Counted from the first letter of the stretch, positions 18,292-27,045 are shown. The stretch is DNA of 64,000 nt from Streptomyces sp. Go-475 (GCF_003330845.1 NZ_CP026121.1:7545501-7609500); one strand, 5' to 3'. Notes: generated by a model not told the origin, from the letters alone. Made by a program: numbers and translations.

Positions 18292-19062
18292 TCAACGGCC
18301 GAGCTTCGCCGCCTGGATCTGCTCGTACACCCGGGTCCGCAACTCGGCGAAGCGCGGGGACACGCGGGTGCGCACCTGATCCCGCTCGGCCGGCAGATCG
18401 ACCTTCAGCTGCTCCTGGACGACGGTGGGCGAGGCGGACAGCACGATCACCCGCTCGCCCAGGTACACCGCCTCGTCGATGTCATGCGTGACGAACAGGA
18501 TCGTGATGCCGCGCTCCCGCCACAGCCGCCGCACCAGGTCCTCCAGATCGGCCCGGGTCTGCGCGTCCACCGCCGCGAACGGCTCGTCCATCAGCAGCAC
18601 CTCGGGCTCGTACGCCAGGGCCCGGGCGATGGCGACCCGCTGCTGCATCCCGCCCGACAGCTGCCACGGATACGCCCCGGAGGCGTCCGCGAGCCCCACC
18701 GACTCCAGCGCGTCCGCCACCAGCGCGCGACGCCGTTCCCTGCTCAGCTTCTTCTGCTTCAGGGGCAGTTCGACGTTCTGCCCGACCCGCATCCACGGGA
18801 AGAGGCTGCGGCCGTACTCCTGGAAGACGAACGCCGTCCCGGGCGGCGGCCCGTCGACCCTGCGGCCCGCGAGCCGCACCTCACCGGACGTGGGGGCGAG
18901 CAGGCCGCCGACGCACTTCAGCAGCGTCGTCTTGCCGCAGCCCGACGGGCCCACGAGACAGACCAGTTCGCCCGCCTCCACGGTGAAGGTCAGGTCGCGC
19001 ACCGCCTCGGTCCGCCGACCGGAACCCTCGTAGACCTTCCGCAGGCCGTGTACGTCGAGCAT
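18292..19062 (-). CDS. ABC transporter ATP-binding protein (SsuB/TauB-like)
   Basis: A 256-residue ATPase. Walker A is GPSGCGKT at residues 38-45, followed by the Q-loop FVFQEYGRSLFPW, the ABC signature LSGGMQQRVAIARAL, Walker B VLLMDEPF and the switch histidine in FVTHDIDEA. It is the last gene of a leftward unit with two permeases and a binding protein. The layout and sequence match the nitrate/sulfonate/taurine subclass, which energises uptake. It ends 19 bases from the GntR gene, convergent. Confidence 0.9.
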   Translation of the reverse strand: MLDVHGLRKVYEGSGRRTEAVRDLTFTVEAGELVCLVGPSGCGKTTLLKCVGGLLAPTSGEVRLAGRRVDGPPPGTAFVFQEYGRSLFPWMRVGQNVELPLKQKKLSRERRRALVADALESVGLADASGAYPWQLSGGMQQRVAIARALAYEPEVLLMDEPFAAVDAQTRADLEDLVRRLWRERGITILFVTHDIDEAVYLGERVIVLSASPTVVQEQLKVDLPAERDQVRTRVSPRFAELRTRVYEQIQAAKLGR

Positions 19063-19082
19063 GGACCGCCCTTTCGCGAGGT

Positions 19083-19862
19083 TCACGGGGACCGCCGGCC
19101 GGCCTCGCGCAGGCCGTGGTACCAGCCGAGCACCCGCCGCTCGACCAGCCGGAACAGGACCGAGAGGAGAAAGCCGAGCAGGCCGAGCAGCAGGATCCCG
19201 GTCCACATGTCGGGGATCGCGAAACCGCGCTGGAACTGCACGATGGTGAAGCCGAGGCCGTTGCTCGCCGCGAACATCTCGCTGATCACCATGAGGATGA
19301 TCCCGATCGACAGCGCCTGGCGCAGACCCGCGAAGATCTGCGGGCTCGCCGAGCGCAGCACCACCTCCCGCAGCCGGGCCGGGCCCGTGATGCCGTAGCA
19401 GCGAGCCGTCTCGGCCATGACCGGGTCGACCGCGCGGACGCCCTCGACCGTGTTCAGCAGGATCGGCCACACGCAGCCGCTCGCGATCACCACGATCTTC
19501 ATCGTGTCGCCGATCCCCGCGAACAGCATGATCACCGGCACCAGCACCGGCGGCGGCACCGCCCGCAGGAACTCCAGCACCGGCTCGCACACCGCCCGCA
19601 CCCGCCGGTAGGAGCCGACGACCGTGCCGAGCGCGACCCCCGCGACGGCCGCCGTGGCGTAGCCCGCCGCCAGCCGCAGCACACTGGGCCCCACGTCCGC
19701 GCGCAGCCGCTCGGCCGTCCAGACGTCCGGGAAGGTGCCGAGGATCGTGCGCAGCGGCGGCCAGTAGACGTTCGTGCTGCCGGCCGAGGCCACCCACCAG
19801 ACGGCCACCAGCACCGCGGGCAGAGCGACCGCGAACGCCAGCCGCAGCAGCACCGGCCTCAC
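19083..19862 (-). CDS. ABC transporter permease 1 (SsuC/TauC-like)
   Basis: A 259-residue membrane protein with about six transmembrane helices and the BPD_transp_1 EAA loop (MAETARCYGITGPARLREVVLRSASPQIF quoted by its core AETARCYGITGPARL). GTG 19862 overlaps the stop of the upstream permease as GTGA. Together with the second permease it would form the membrane channel of the importer. Two different permeases instead of one duplicated subunit are less common in this subclass. Confidence 0.88.
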   Translation of the reverse strand: MRPVLLRLAFAVALPAVLVAVWWVASAGSTNVYWPPLRTILGTFPDVWTAERLRADVGPSVLRLAAGYATAAVAGVALGTVVGSYRRVRAVCEPVLEFLRAVPPPVLVPVIMLFAGIGDTMKIVVIASGCVWPILLNTVEGVRAVDPVMAETARCYGITGPARLREVVLRSASPQIFAGLRQALSIGIILMVISEMFAASNGLGFTIVQFQRGFAIPDMWTGILLLGLLGFLLSVLFRLVERRVLGWYHGLREAGRRSP

Positions 19863-20632
19863 ACCGCCACCTCCCCGCGCACCGACTGGTGCCAGGCCAG
19901 CGCCCGCCGCTCCACCGACCGGGCCCCGACGTTGATCAGCAGCCCGAGCGCCCCGGTCACCACGATCAGCGCGTACATCTCCGGCACCGCCTGCGAGGTC
20001 TGCGCGACCGCGATCCGGGCGCCCAGCCCCGGTGCCCCGATGACCAGTTCGGCGGTGACGGCGAGGATCAGCGCCACGGCCGCCGCCAGCCGCACCCCGG
20101 TCATGACGTACGGCAGCGCCGTCGGCCACAGCACGTGCCGCACCCGCGCCCAGGGGCCCAGGCCGTACGAGCGTGCCGTCTCCTCCGCCACCGGGTCGAC
20201 GTCCCGGACGCCGTACAGGACCTGGATCAGCACCTGCCAGAACGCGGCGTACACGACCAGCAGCAGCACCGAGCGCAGCTCCGTGCCGTACAGCAGCACC
20301 GCCAGGGGGATCAGCGCGACCGACGGAATGGGCCGCAGGAACTCGATCGTCGAGGCGGTCGCCTCGCGCAGATACGGCACCACCGAGATCACCACGCCCA
20401 TGAGCACCCCGGCGCCCACCGCGATCGCCAGCCCCAGGGCCCAGCCGGTGAGGGTGTCGCCGAGCGCCGACCAGAAGGCGGGGTCGGCCAGTTCCCGGCC
20501 GAGCGCGTCCGCGACCCGGCCGGCCGGCGGGAAGTAGGCGTCGTCGACCAGGCCGAGCCGCGGCACGGCCTCGCACAGCACGAGGAACGCCGCGAGCCCG
20601 GCCGCGCCGAGTGCCGCGTCGGCGCCCTTCAC
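19859..20632 (-). CDS. ABC transporter permease 2 (SsuC/TauC-like)
   Basis: A 257-residue integral membrane protein with N-terminal helix ALGAAGLAAFLVLCEAV and the EAA loop AEETARSYGLGPWARVRHVLWP. The start overlaps the binding-protein stop (ATGA, 20629-20632) and its end overlaps permease 1, so all transporter genes are coupled. It is homologous in layout to the neighbouring permease but clearly diverged, suggesting a heterodimeric channel. Confidence 0.88.
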   Translation of the reverse strand: MKGADAALGAAGLAAFLVLCEAVPRLGLVDDAYFPPAGRVADALGRELADPAFWSALGDTLTGWALGLAIAVGAGVLMGVVISVVPYLREATASTIEFLRPIPSVALIPLAVLLYGTELRSVLLLVVYAAFWQVLIQVLYGVRDVDPVAEETARSYGLGPWARVRHVLWPTALPYVMTGVRLAAAVALILAVTAELVIGAPGLGARIAVAQTSQAVPEMYALIVVTGALGLLINVGARSVERRALAWHQSVRGEVAV

Positions 20633-21594
20633 GGCAGCAGCTTGTCCAGGTCCGGGGTCCGCTCGAACAGCCCGTCCCGCTCGCCCAGTTCGGCCAGCCG
20701 CTCGATGGAGGCGCGGTCCGGCTGGGCGGGCCAGCGGGGCAGGGTCAGCTTCTCCAGCAGGGTGCCGGGGATCTTCGTGTACGTGGTGAGGATCTGCCGG
20801 ACCTCCTCCGGGTGGCCGTCGGCGTACTTCAGGGACTCCGCGGTGGCCTCCTGGAACTTCTTCACGAGGTCCGGGTTCTTGGCGGCGTACTGCTGGGAGG
20901 TGAAGTACATGGCCACGGTGAGGTCCGGTGACACGTCGTGGAAGTTCGAGGCGATCTCCCTGCCGCCCGCGGCCTTGACGGTGGCGAGCGCGGGCTCCGG
21001 GGTGCAGGCCGCGTCGACCTGACCGCCGTCCAGCGCGGCGGGCATCTGGTCGAAGGGCATCTCGACGAACTCGACCTTCGCGGGGTCACCCCCGGCCTTG
21101 CGGACCGACTCCCGGACCGAGGTGTCACAGATGTTGTTGAGGGTGTTCACCGCTGTCTTCCGGCCCTCCAACTGCTTGGCGGAGGTGAGGGGAGAGCCCT
21201 TCTTCACGGTGACGGCCGCGAAGTCGGCGCCGTCCTTGCCGGTGGACGCGACCCCGTTGGCCACGGCCTTCACGGGCATGTTCCTGGACTGGGCGACCAG
21301 CAGCGACGTCGTGTTGCTGAAGCCGAACTGGAACTGGCCGGAGACGACTCCGGGCACGATGGCGGCACCGCCCTGGGCCGGGGTCAGCTCCAGCTCGATG
21401 CCGCGTTTCGCGTAGAAGCCCCGCTTCTGGCCCAGGTAGACGGGTGCGACGTCCAGGATGGGCACGATGCCCACCTTGACCTTGGTTCCGCCGGACTCGC
21501 CCGCCCGGTCCGCCCCGTCGGGGTCGGACGAGCCGCAGGCGGTGACGGCGGCCAGGACGGACAAGGCCGTGAGGCCGACGAGCAGACGACGCAT
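20629..21594 (-). CDS. ABC transporter substrate-binding lipoprotein (NMT1/SsuA-like)
   Basis: A 321-residue exported lipoprotein. The signal peptide ends in the lipobox VTAC with the lipidated cysteine at residue 20, followed by a low-complexity linker. The mature part is an NMT1/THI5-like periplasmic-binding fold (VGIVPILDVAPVYLGQKRGFY near residue 43). This family binds sulfonates, nitrate, pyrimidine precursors, aromatic acids and other small molecules, so substrate is not predictable. The gene follows the Rieske/reductase genes on the same strand after a 138-base gap that may carry a promoter. Confidence 0.88.
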   Translation of the reverse strand: MRRLLVGLTALSVLAAVTACGSSDPDGADRAGESGGTKVKVGIVPILDVAPVYLGQKRGFYAKRGIELELTPAQGGAAIVPGVVSGQFQFGFSNTTSLLVAQSRNMPVKAVANGVASTGKDGADFAAVTVKKGSPLTSAKQLEGRKTAVNTLNNICDTSVRESVRKAGGDPAKVEFVEMPFDQMPAALDGGQVDAACTPEPALATVKAAGGREIASNFHDVSPDLTVAMYFTSQQYAAKNPDLVKKFQEATAESLKYADGHPEEVRQILTTYTKIPGTLLEKLTLPRWPAQPDRASIERLAELGERDGLFERTPDLDKLLP

Positions 21595-21732
21595 GGCTCC
21601 CCCGTGGGACCGGTCCAGGTGCTCCGACAGGCTGTGCGCAGGCAGTACGGATGTGCTCAGCGGGAACCTAGAGCCCGTTCCGAGCCATGGTCAATACCAC
21701 GACCATGACGGGTGGTTGACCGCCGCCTCCCG

Positions 21733-22668
21733 TCAGAGGTCCAGCACGAGCCGCTTCCCGCGGCAGCGGGACACACAGATGAGCATGGTCTCGCCCGCCG
21801 CGCGCTCCTCGTCGGTGAGCACCGAGTCCCGGTGGTCGGGTTCGCCGTCGAGGACGTCGGTCTCGCAGGTGCCGCAGGTGCCCTCGGTGCAGGAGTACAG
21901 CACCTCGACGCCCGCGGCGCGCACGGCGTCCAGCACGGACACGTCCGGTGTGACGGTGAGGGTCCGGCCGCTGCGCGCCAGCTCCACCTCGAACTCGGTG
22001 GCGCCGCCGGTCTCCTGCTCCTTCGGCCGGAACCGCTCGACGCGCAGCACCCCGGACGGGCACCGGGCCTCGACCGCGTCCAGCAGCGGCCCGGGGCCGC
22101 AGCAGTAGACGAGGGTGTCCTCGGGCACGTCGTCCAGCACCGAGGGCAGGTCCAGCAGCCCCGTCTCGTCCTCGGGCGCGATCGTCACCCGGTCCCCGTA
22201 GCGCGCCAGTTCCTCGCCGAACGCCATCGACGCGCGGGTGCGTCCGCCGTACAGCAGCGTCCACTCGGCGCCCGCGGCCTCGGCCGCCGCCAGCATGGGC
22301 AGGATCGGGGTGATGCCGATGCCGCCCGCGACGAAGCGGTAGCGGGGGGCGGGCTCCAGGCGGAAGTTGTTGCGGGGCCCGCGCACGCGGATCTCGTCGC
22401 CCTCGGCCACCCGCTCGTGCACATGGGCCGAGCCGCCCCGCCTGTCCGGCTCGCGCAGCACCGCGATCCGCCAGGCCGTCCGGTCCGCAGGGTCGCCGCA
22501 GAGCGAGTACTGCCGCTCCAGGCCGGGGCCGAGCAGGACGTCGACGTGGGCGCCCGGCTCCCAGGCCGGGAGCGGCTCGCCCAGCGGGTGGCGCAGGGTG
22601 AGGGCCAGCACCCCGTCGGCCGCCGGCTCCCGGCGGCCGACGACGAGTTCGGCTTCGTACACGCTCAT
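21733..22668 (-). CDS. VanB/PDR-type ferredoxin reductase (FMN, NAD, 2Fe-2S)
   Basis: A 311-residue protein with the phthalate-dioxygenase-reductase layout. It has an FMN-binding barrel with RQYSLCG, an NAD-binding domain with GGIGITPILPML and CCGPGPLLDAV, and a C-terminal plant-type ferredoxin with YSCTEGTCGTCETDVL and a distal cysteine in ICVSRC. It transfers electrons from NADH to the Rieske oxygenase encoded two genes upstream. The ATG overlaps the stop of the 59-aa gene (ATGA). The size matches VanB. Substrate is set by the oxygenase. Confidence 0.9.
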   Translation of the reverse strand: MSVYEAELVVGRREPAADGVLALTLRHPLGEPLPAWEPGAHVDVLLGPGLERQYSLCGDPADRTAWRIAVLREPDRRGGSAHVHERVAEGDEIRVRGPRNNFRLEPAPRYRFVAGGIGITPILPMLAAAEAAGAEWTLLYGGRTRASMAFGEELARYGDRVTIAPEDETGLLDLPSVLDDVPEDTLVYCCGPGPLLDAVEARCPSGVLRVERFRPKEQETGGATEFEVELARSGRTLTVTPDVSVLDAVRAAGVEVLYSCTEGTCGTCETDVLDGEPDHRDSVLTDEERAAGETMLICVSRCRGKRLVLDL

Positions 22669-22844
22669 GAACTGTTTCCTCGCGGCTCGTCGGTCGCATG
22701 TCCCTGGGGGTGGGCGAGCATCCACTCCCACATCTCGACCGGGTCCTGCGCGGTGTGCTCCCGGCCGCAGTGGCACGTGCCGTGCAGGATGTCGGTGCCG
22801 GGCAGCCAGTCGATGCGGTAGATCTCGCCCGTGGGACTCGTCAC
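22665..22844 (-). CDS. 59-aa protein of unknown function between Rieske oxygenase and reductase
   Basis: Starts at GTG 22844 (GTGA overlap with the oxygenase stop) and ends overlapping the reductase start (ATGA), so it is coupled on both sides. That is strong evidence that it is a real gene. The sequence contains GTCHCGREHTAQDPVEMWEW. The CHC plus a nearby histidine could bind a metal, and the C-terminus ends HPQGHATDEPRGNSS. I do not recognise a family. An accessory or electron-transfer-assembly role with the oxygenase is inferred only from the coupling. Confidence 0.75.
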   Translation of the reverse strand: MTSPTGEIYRIDWLPGTDILHGTCHCGREHTAQDPVEMWEWMLAHPQGHATDEPRGNSS

Positions 22845-23911
22845 TGGACCTTCTCCACGGGCTTCTCGCCCTGCTCCACCAGCCGGGCGAGGATGCGGCG
22901 CGCGGCCAGGCCGCCGGTGTCGATGTTGATGCTCAGCTCCTGGTAGCCGGTGCGCTCGGTGCCGAGCGTCTTCTGCATCAGGTTGAGGGCGGTGACGTCC
23001 TGCATCACGACCGTGTGGTTGTTGCCGCGCAGGAACTCGGTGACCTCGGCGTCGTCCGTCGCCCAGTCCCGGGAGACGGCCCAGAAGTCGTACACCTTGC
23101 CGTCGCCGGACGGCGTGATGCAGTACGTGATCTCCGTGTGGAAGCCGTTCGGATCGCTGCCGTCCGGCTCGGGGAGCACGCCGACCGGGGCGATGCGGCT
23201 GTGCAGCAGGTACAGGCAGGGCGCGTGGTACTCGATGTCCTGCCAGCGGGTGATCCGGCCCTCGATGCCGGTCGACTTGGCGTAGAAGGGCGGGCACTCT
23301 GCGTCGTCCATGTGCCGGCTGACCCGGACGATGCCGGCGCCCTCGTCGACCTCCGTGGTGATGGGTGTCTCGGCGACCTCGGGGGTGCCGATGTACCCGC
23401 CGTGCAGATACGTCTCGTGGGAGAGGTCGAGGAGGTTGTCGACGAGCAGGCCGTAGTCGCAGTCGATGGGCTCCATGCCGCGCACGGTCACCCAGCCGGG
23501 GGAGTCGAGGTGCCTGGCCCGCGGGATGACCTGCGCGTCGGCGAGTGCCGGGTCGCCGATCCACACCCAGATCAGCGAGTCCTGCTCGACGACGGGGTAG
23601 GAGGCGACCCGGGCCGTGCGCGGCACCCGTTTCTGCCCCGGCACGTACACGCACGTGCCGGTCGTGTCGTACGTGAAGCCGTGGTACCCGCACACGATCC
23701 GGTCCCCGTCGAGGCGGGTCGGGGCCTCGGACAGCGGGTAGCGGCGGTGCACGCACCGGTCGTGCAGGACGACCGGAGTGCCGTCCTCCTCGGTCCGGTA
23801 CAGCACCAGCGTCTCACCGAGGATCGTCCGTCCGAGCAACTCCCGCCCGACCTCGTGGCTGTAGGCGGCGACGTACCACTGGTTCCTGGCGAAGGCGGTC
23901 ATGTGAGGCAT
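22841..23911 (-). CDS. VanA-like Rieske [2Fe-2S] non-heme iron oxygenase
   Basis: A 356-residue oxygenase alpha subunit. Rieske ligands are C53, H55, C74 and H77 (CVHRRYPL, CGYHGFTYD). The mononuclear iron site includes H165 and H170 in DNLLDLSHETYLH, the arrangement of vanillate O-demethylase VanA, and the C-terminus LSINIDTGGLAARRIL also resembles VanA. This subgroup mostly performs oxidative O-demethylation or N-demethylation of small aromatic or quaternary compounds. The coupled VanB-type reductase completes the system, and the ABC importer genes follow. Two in-frame ATGs lie at 23911 and 23902. Substrate unknown: a methoxylated aromatic and a betaine are both possible. Confidence 0.88.
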   Translation of the reverse strand: MPHMTAFARNQWYVAAYSHEVGRELLGRTILGETLVLYRTEEDGTPVVLHDRCVHRRYPLSEAPTRLDGDRIVCGYHGFTYDTTGTCVYVPGQKRVPRTARVASYPVVEQDSLIWVWIGDPALADAQVIPRARHLDSPGWVTVRGMEPIDCDYGLLVDNLLDLSHETYLHGGYIGTPEVAETPITTEVDEGAGIVRVSRHMDDAECPPFYAKSTGIEGRITRWQDIEYHAPCLYLLHSRIAPVGVLPEPDGSDPNGFHTEITYCITPSGDGKVYDFWAVSRDWATDDAEVTEFLRGNNHTVVMQDVTALNLMQKTLGTERTGYQELSINIDTGGLAARRILARLVEQGEKPVEKVQ

Positions 23912-24181
23912 GGGGTTCCCGTCCCTGTCGGCGGGGCGCCCTCGCCCCGCGTGCCGTGGTTGGAATCAGGGTCGTGAGGCCCGCGTCGACTCGGCAAGAC
24001 GGCTTCTGCCAGGCGGAAGAACTTCTGTGAAGAGGCTGTTCAGAGCCTGGTTCGGTACCTCTAGTCGCCAGAGTGGAGTGCCGCGTGGTGCGGCCGTTCG
24101 GTTCGCGCACGGGGAGCCGAAGGCAGCGACGGCGAGTGCGACCAGCATCACTGCGGGTCAACTACGGTGGTGTGAGGTCGC

Positions 24182-24837
24182 GTGCTGGTTCGCCTTGCGG
24201 AGGGGGGTGGCGCGGCGAGCAGTCGGACCGATGAGCCGCTGAGGGCCGCCGAGCACCTGGACACACCGGCATCCGACGGCACCCACGTGCCGCACGAGCC
24301 GTTCCTCCGTACGCTGCGCGGCCTGCGCGTCGGCTTCGTGACGGTCGACGACGACTGGCGGGTCACCTTCAGGGCCGACTCCGCACGGCCGTCCGCACGC
24401 TCGCCGACCTGGAGCTGGATTCGGCCGAACTCCTCGGCCACCTCAACGAACTCGCCGGCGACCTCGGCCATGACCACTACGCCACCTGCGCGTACGCCGT
24501 CTACGACCCGGTCACCGGCACCTGCTCCTTCTGCCTGGCAGGTCATCCGCCGCCACTCGTGGTGCATCCCGACGGCACGGTGCGCAGTCCAGAACTGACC
24601 GTCGACCCTCCCCTCGGCGCCGCCGAACCGCCCTTCGACGTCCACGAGGTGCGCCTGCCCGAAGAGAGCCTGCTGGTGTTCTGCACGGACGGTCTCGTCG
24701 AGTCCGCCACCCGGGACACGGAGGAAGGCCTCGCCCAGGTGCGCCGGACCCTGGCCGAAGAGGTGAGCCGCACCCCGTACTTCGACGTCGACCCGCCGGA
24801 CGACGGAGGCGGGGTTGGGAGGGAGCGGGGGACTGGG
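24182..24837 (+). pseudogene. PAS-SpoIIE (PP2C) phosphatase remnant
   Basis: An N-terminal frame reads LRGLRVGFVTVDDDWRVTF, typical of the start of a PAS domain in Streptomyces PAS/GAF-SpoIIE proteins. At about 24360 the coherent reading moves to another frame, which reads RLRTAVRTLADLELDSAELL, AGHPPPLVVHPDG, LLVFCTDGLVESATRDTEEG, the C-terminal part of a PP2C SpoIIE phosphatase. The whole middle of such a protein (rest of PAS, GAF, first phosphatase half) is missing, and the 3' end lacks the usual PPDDVALL motif plus stop. It looks like an internal deletion with frameshift, hence non-functional. Confidence 0.7.
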
Positions 24838-24840
24838 GGT

Positions 24841-25212
24841 TCAGAAGGAGTAGGGCCCGAACCGGCCCCACATGATGACCGCGGCGACGATGAGCAGGAT
24901 CGCGTTGAACCCGATGGCCTGCGGCTCCTTGCGGCGGGCGTGGAGGCCCATGGCCAGGACCATGATCACAGCCAAGCCGGTGGCGGCCAGCGGGGTGAGC
25001 ACGGTGGCGATGTCGAAAGCACCCGGCAGTATCAGCCCGAGGCCGCCGGCGAGTTCGGCGACGCCGATCAGACGCACCACGGGTGTCGAGACGTCACTGA
25101 CCCACGGCAGCTGGGACATGAGCTTTTCGCGGGGCTGGGTGGACTTGGTGACGCCGGCGGCCACGAACAGCGCGGCGAGGACGCCCTGCAGGATCCACAG
25201 GAACACGTTCAT
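24841..25212 (-). CDS. DoxX-family membrane protein
   Basis: A 123-residue protein with four predicted transmembrane helices (FLWILQGVLAALFVAAGVTK, LIGVAELAGGLGLILPG, LTPLAATGLAVIMVLAMGL, FNAILLIVAAVIMWGRF). The family is often linked to redox or detoxification functions. The start at 25212 is chosen over a longer frame because GAAGAAGG lies upstream and the extra residues are lysine-rich and atypical. It follows the SDR gene on the same strand after about 100 bases. Specific role unknown. Confidence 0.82.
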   Translation of the reverse strand: MNVFLWILQGVLAALFVAAGVTKSTQPREKLMSQLPWVSDVSTPVVRLIGVAELAGGLGLILPGAFDIATVLTPLAATGLAVIMVLAMGLHARRKEPQAIGFNAILLIVAAVIMWGRFGPYSF

Positions 25213-25312
25213 CGGAGCGGAGACCTTCTTCTTCGGATGCGCCGCGGCGGGGAACACCGCGGCGCATGAGGATGGAGCGGATCAGGATGCGACGGGGGAG
25301 AACTGGGAGGCG

Positions 25313-25996
25313 TTAGCCGGTGAAGACGCGCTCGGCTTCGTCGCGTCGGGTGTGCAGGTCCCAGTAGAGAGGGGCGATGTCCTCGGCCTCGGCGGTCGGG
25401 ATTTCGGGAGGGCCGCCCGCGCCGATCCACACGCCGATGGCGACGTGCGCGGCCTGGATACCGGTGCCGGCCAGCTCCTTGTGCAGGTTGAGCACCCAGT
25501 TGCGCAGCGCCGCCTGGGCGGGGTTGACGTTGCCGAGCATCGGGATGGGGTCGACCGAGCCGGCGCCGTTGGTGAAGAGCAGGGTGCCCGTGCCGGCCTC
25601 ACGCATCGCGGGCAGGACGGCCTGGGTGGCGGTGATGGCGCTGTGGAGCAGGAAGTCGATCCATCCCTGTACATCGGAGGGGCTGGTCTGGGACGGGGAG
25701 GTGAGGTTCATGGAGCTCATGGAGCCGTTGCCCGGAGAGGGGGAGTGCTCCAGGACGTCGATGCCGCCGAAGCGGGTGGCGGCGTCCTTGAGGGCCTGGG
25801 TCAGCGCGTCGTGGTCGAGCACGTCCGCCGGGAACGCGGCGGCGGTGATGCCCTCGGCGGTGAGCCGGGCGACGAGGTCGTCGAGCTTGGCGCGGTTGCG
25901 GGCGATGAGGGCGACGTCGTAGCCGCGCGAGCCGAAGGTGCGGGCGATGGCGAGGCCCATTCCGGGGCCGGCGCCGACGATGGCGATGCTGGGCAT
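25313..25996 (-). CDS. SDR-family oxidoreductase
   Basis: A 227-residue short-chain dehydrogenase. The N-terminal SIAIVGAGPGMGLAIARTFG gives a GxGxGxG-like cofactor site. The catalytic Tyr of the usual YxxxK is not obvious: at that position the sequence reads NVNPAQAALRNWV, so it belongs to the divergent SDR group with altered active site. ATG 25996 has AAAGGA upstream. It is downstream of the broken quinone-oxidoreductase gene and was probably co-transcribed with it under the TetR gene at 27046. Substrate unknown. Confidence 0.8.
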   Translation of the reverse strand: MPSIAIVGAGPGMGLAIARTFGSRGYDVALIARNRAKLDDLVARLTAEGITAAAFPADVLDHDALTQALKDAATRFGGIDVLEHSPSPGNGSMSSMNLTSPSQTSPSDVQGWIDFLLHSAITATQAVLPAMREAGTGTLLFTNGAGSVDPIPMLGNVNPAQAALRNWVLNLHKELAGTGIQAAHVAIGVWIGAGGPPEIPTAEAEDIAPLYWDLHTRRDEAERVFTG

Positions 25997-26040
25997 GGTG
26001 AAGTCCTTTCGTGGGGGAAGCGTCTGGGGTACGGAGTGGG

Positions 26041-26925
26041 TCAGGCGACGGTGGTGGCGATCTTGCCGAGGGCGCGGCGCCGAACGCGGCGAATGCCTCG
26101 GGGGCACGCTCGAGGTCGAACTCTGAGTTCACCGGCACCTTGAGGGCGCCGGACGCGACGTGCCCGGCGAGGGTGGACAGGGGGTCGGCGGTCGGGTTGG
26201 ACTGGATCATGGCGGTCTGCAGCTTGCGGTCTCCGAGGCCTCGGGGACGGTGAGGGCGGAGGCGACGGCGCCGCCGTCGCGGGTGAGCGCGGTGAGCTCG
26301 GCCAGGTCGCCGGCGAGGTGCAGCACCGCGTCCACGCCGTCCGGGGCGATCGCCCGGACCTGAGCGGTCACGTCCTGGGTGTAGTCGATGACGGTCACCT
26401 CGGCGTCGGTCAGCGCCGAGACGAAGCCGCTCTCGGAACCCGACATGGCCGTGGCGATCACCCTCGCGCCCCGGGCCGCGGCCAGCCGTACGGCGATGGC
26501 ACCCACGCCGCCGGTGGCACCGGAGATCAGCACCGTCCTGCCCTCCAGCGGGCCGAGCAGGGCGACACCGCCGAAGGCGGCGGTGCCCGCCAGCCCGAGC
26601 GCGCCGGCGTCACGCACCAAGACCCCGTCGGGCCGGTGGGCGATGCCGATGGCAGCGGGAACGGCGACGTACTGCGCCCTCGACACCCTCACCGACTGCC
26701 TCGACGGTGCCGGCGGAGTCCTTGCCCGGATCAGCGGGAAGCGGTGCTCCATCATGCCGTGCAGGTATCCGGCCACCGTGCCCAGGCCGAACCCGTTCAC
26801 CGAGGACGCGGCCACCTTCACAAAGCACCTCACCGGCCTCCGGGCGGGGCACCTCCACCTCGGTCACCTCGGGGCTGCCGGGGATCTGCGCCAATGTCGC
26901 ACGCAACTGATCATCAACTCCTTGG
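26041..26925 (-). pseudogene. Zinc-independent quinone oxidoreductase-like MDR gene, multiply frameshifted
   Basis: Homologous pieces appear in order but in different minus-strand frames: LAQIPGSPEVTEVEVPRPEAG (start of the GroES-like domain), VKVAASSVNGFGLGTVAGYL, GKDSAGTVEAVGEGVEG, a long stretch with the Rossmann motif LISGATGGVGAIAVRLAAARGA, then SEFDLERAPEAFAAFG, and finally LGKIATTVA before a TGA at 26041. At least three frame changes are needed, so the gene cannot make an intact enzyme as read. A poor-quality assembly here is the alternative explanation. It is divergent from the TetR gene. Confidence 0.75.
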
Positions 26926-26931
26926 CGCTCG

Positions 26932-27031
26932 TCCGATTCGGAAAGGGGTATCCGATTCGACTTCCGGAAAGGCCTGTCCGGTTCCGTGCCGTCTACAGTA
27001 GCACTGAAACTGGATAGGGCATTCCGATTCG
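26932..27031. promoter_or_regulatory. Three TCCGATTCG repeats in the TetR/oxidoreductase divergent promoter
   Basis: TCCGATTCG occurs at 26932-26940, 26951-26959 and 27023-27031, within 15 bases of the TetR start at 27046 and just upstream of the divergent oxidoreductase genes. The first two copies are spaced 19 bp apart, about two helical turns. They are good candidates for the operator of the local TetR regulator. Confidence 0.5.
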
Positions 27032-27045
27032 GTAGACTTCGTGTC

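Noticed and set aside
20900..23500. Glycine-betaine type transporter for the Rieske cluster
   Set aside because: The binding protein is of the NMT1/SsuA type and the ATPase lacks CBS domains, so a ProVWX-like identity is not supported.
22367..23977. Plus-strand frame of 536 codons over the Rieske genes
   Set aside because: No start context or domains; the minus strand carries the Rieske motifs and coupled starts.
24841..25269. Continuation of the SpoIIE reading frame past 24840
   Set aside because: The reading becomes His/Asp-rich antisense of the DoxX gene, so the true gene ended or was cut before it.
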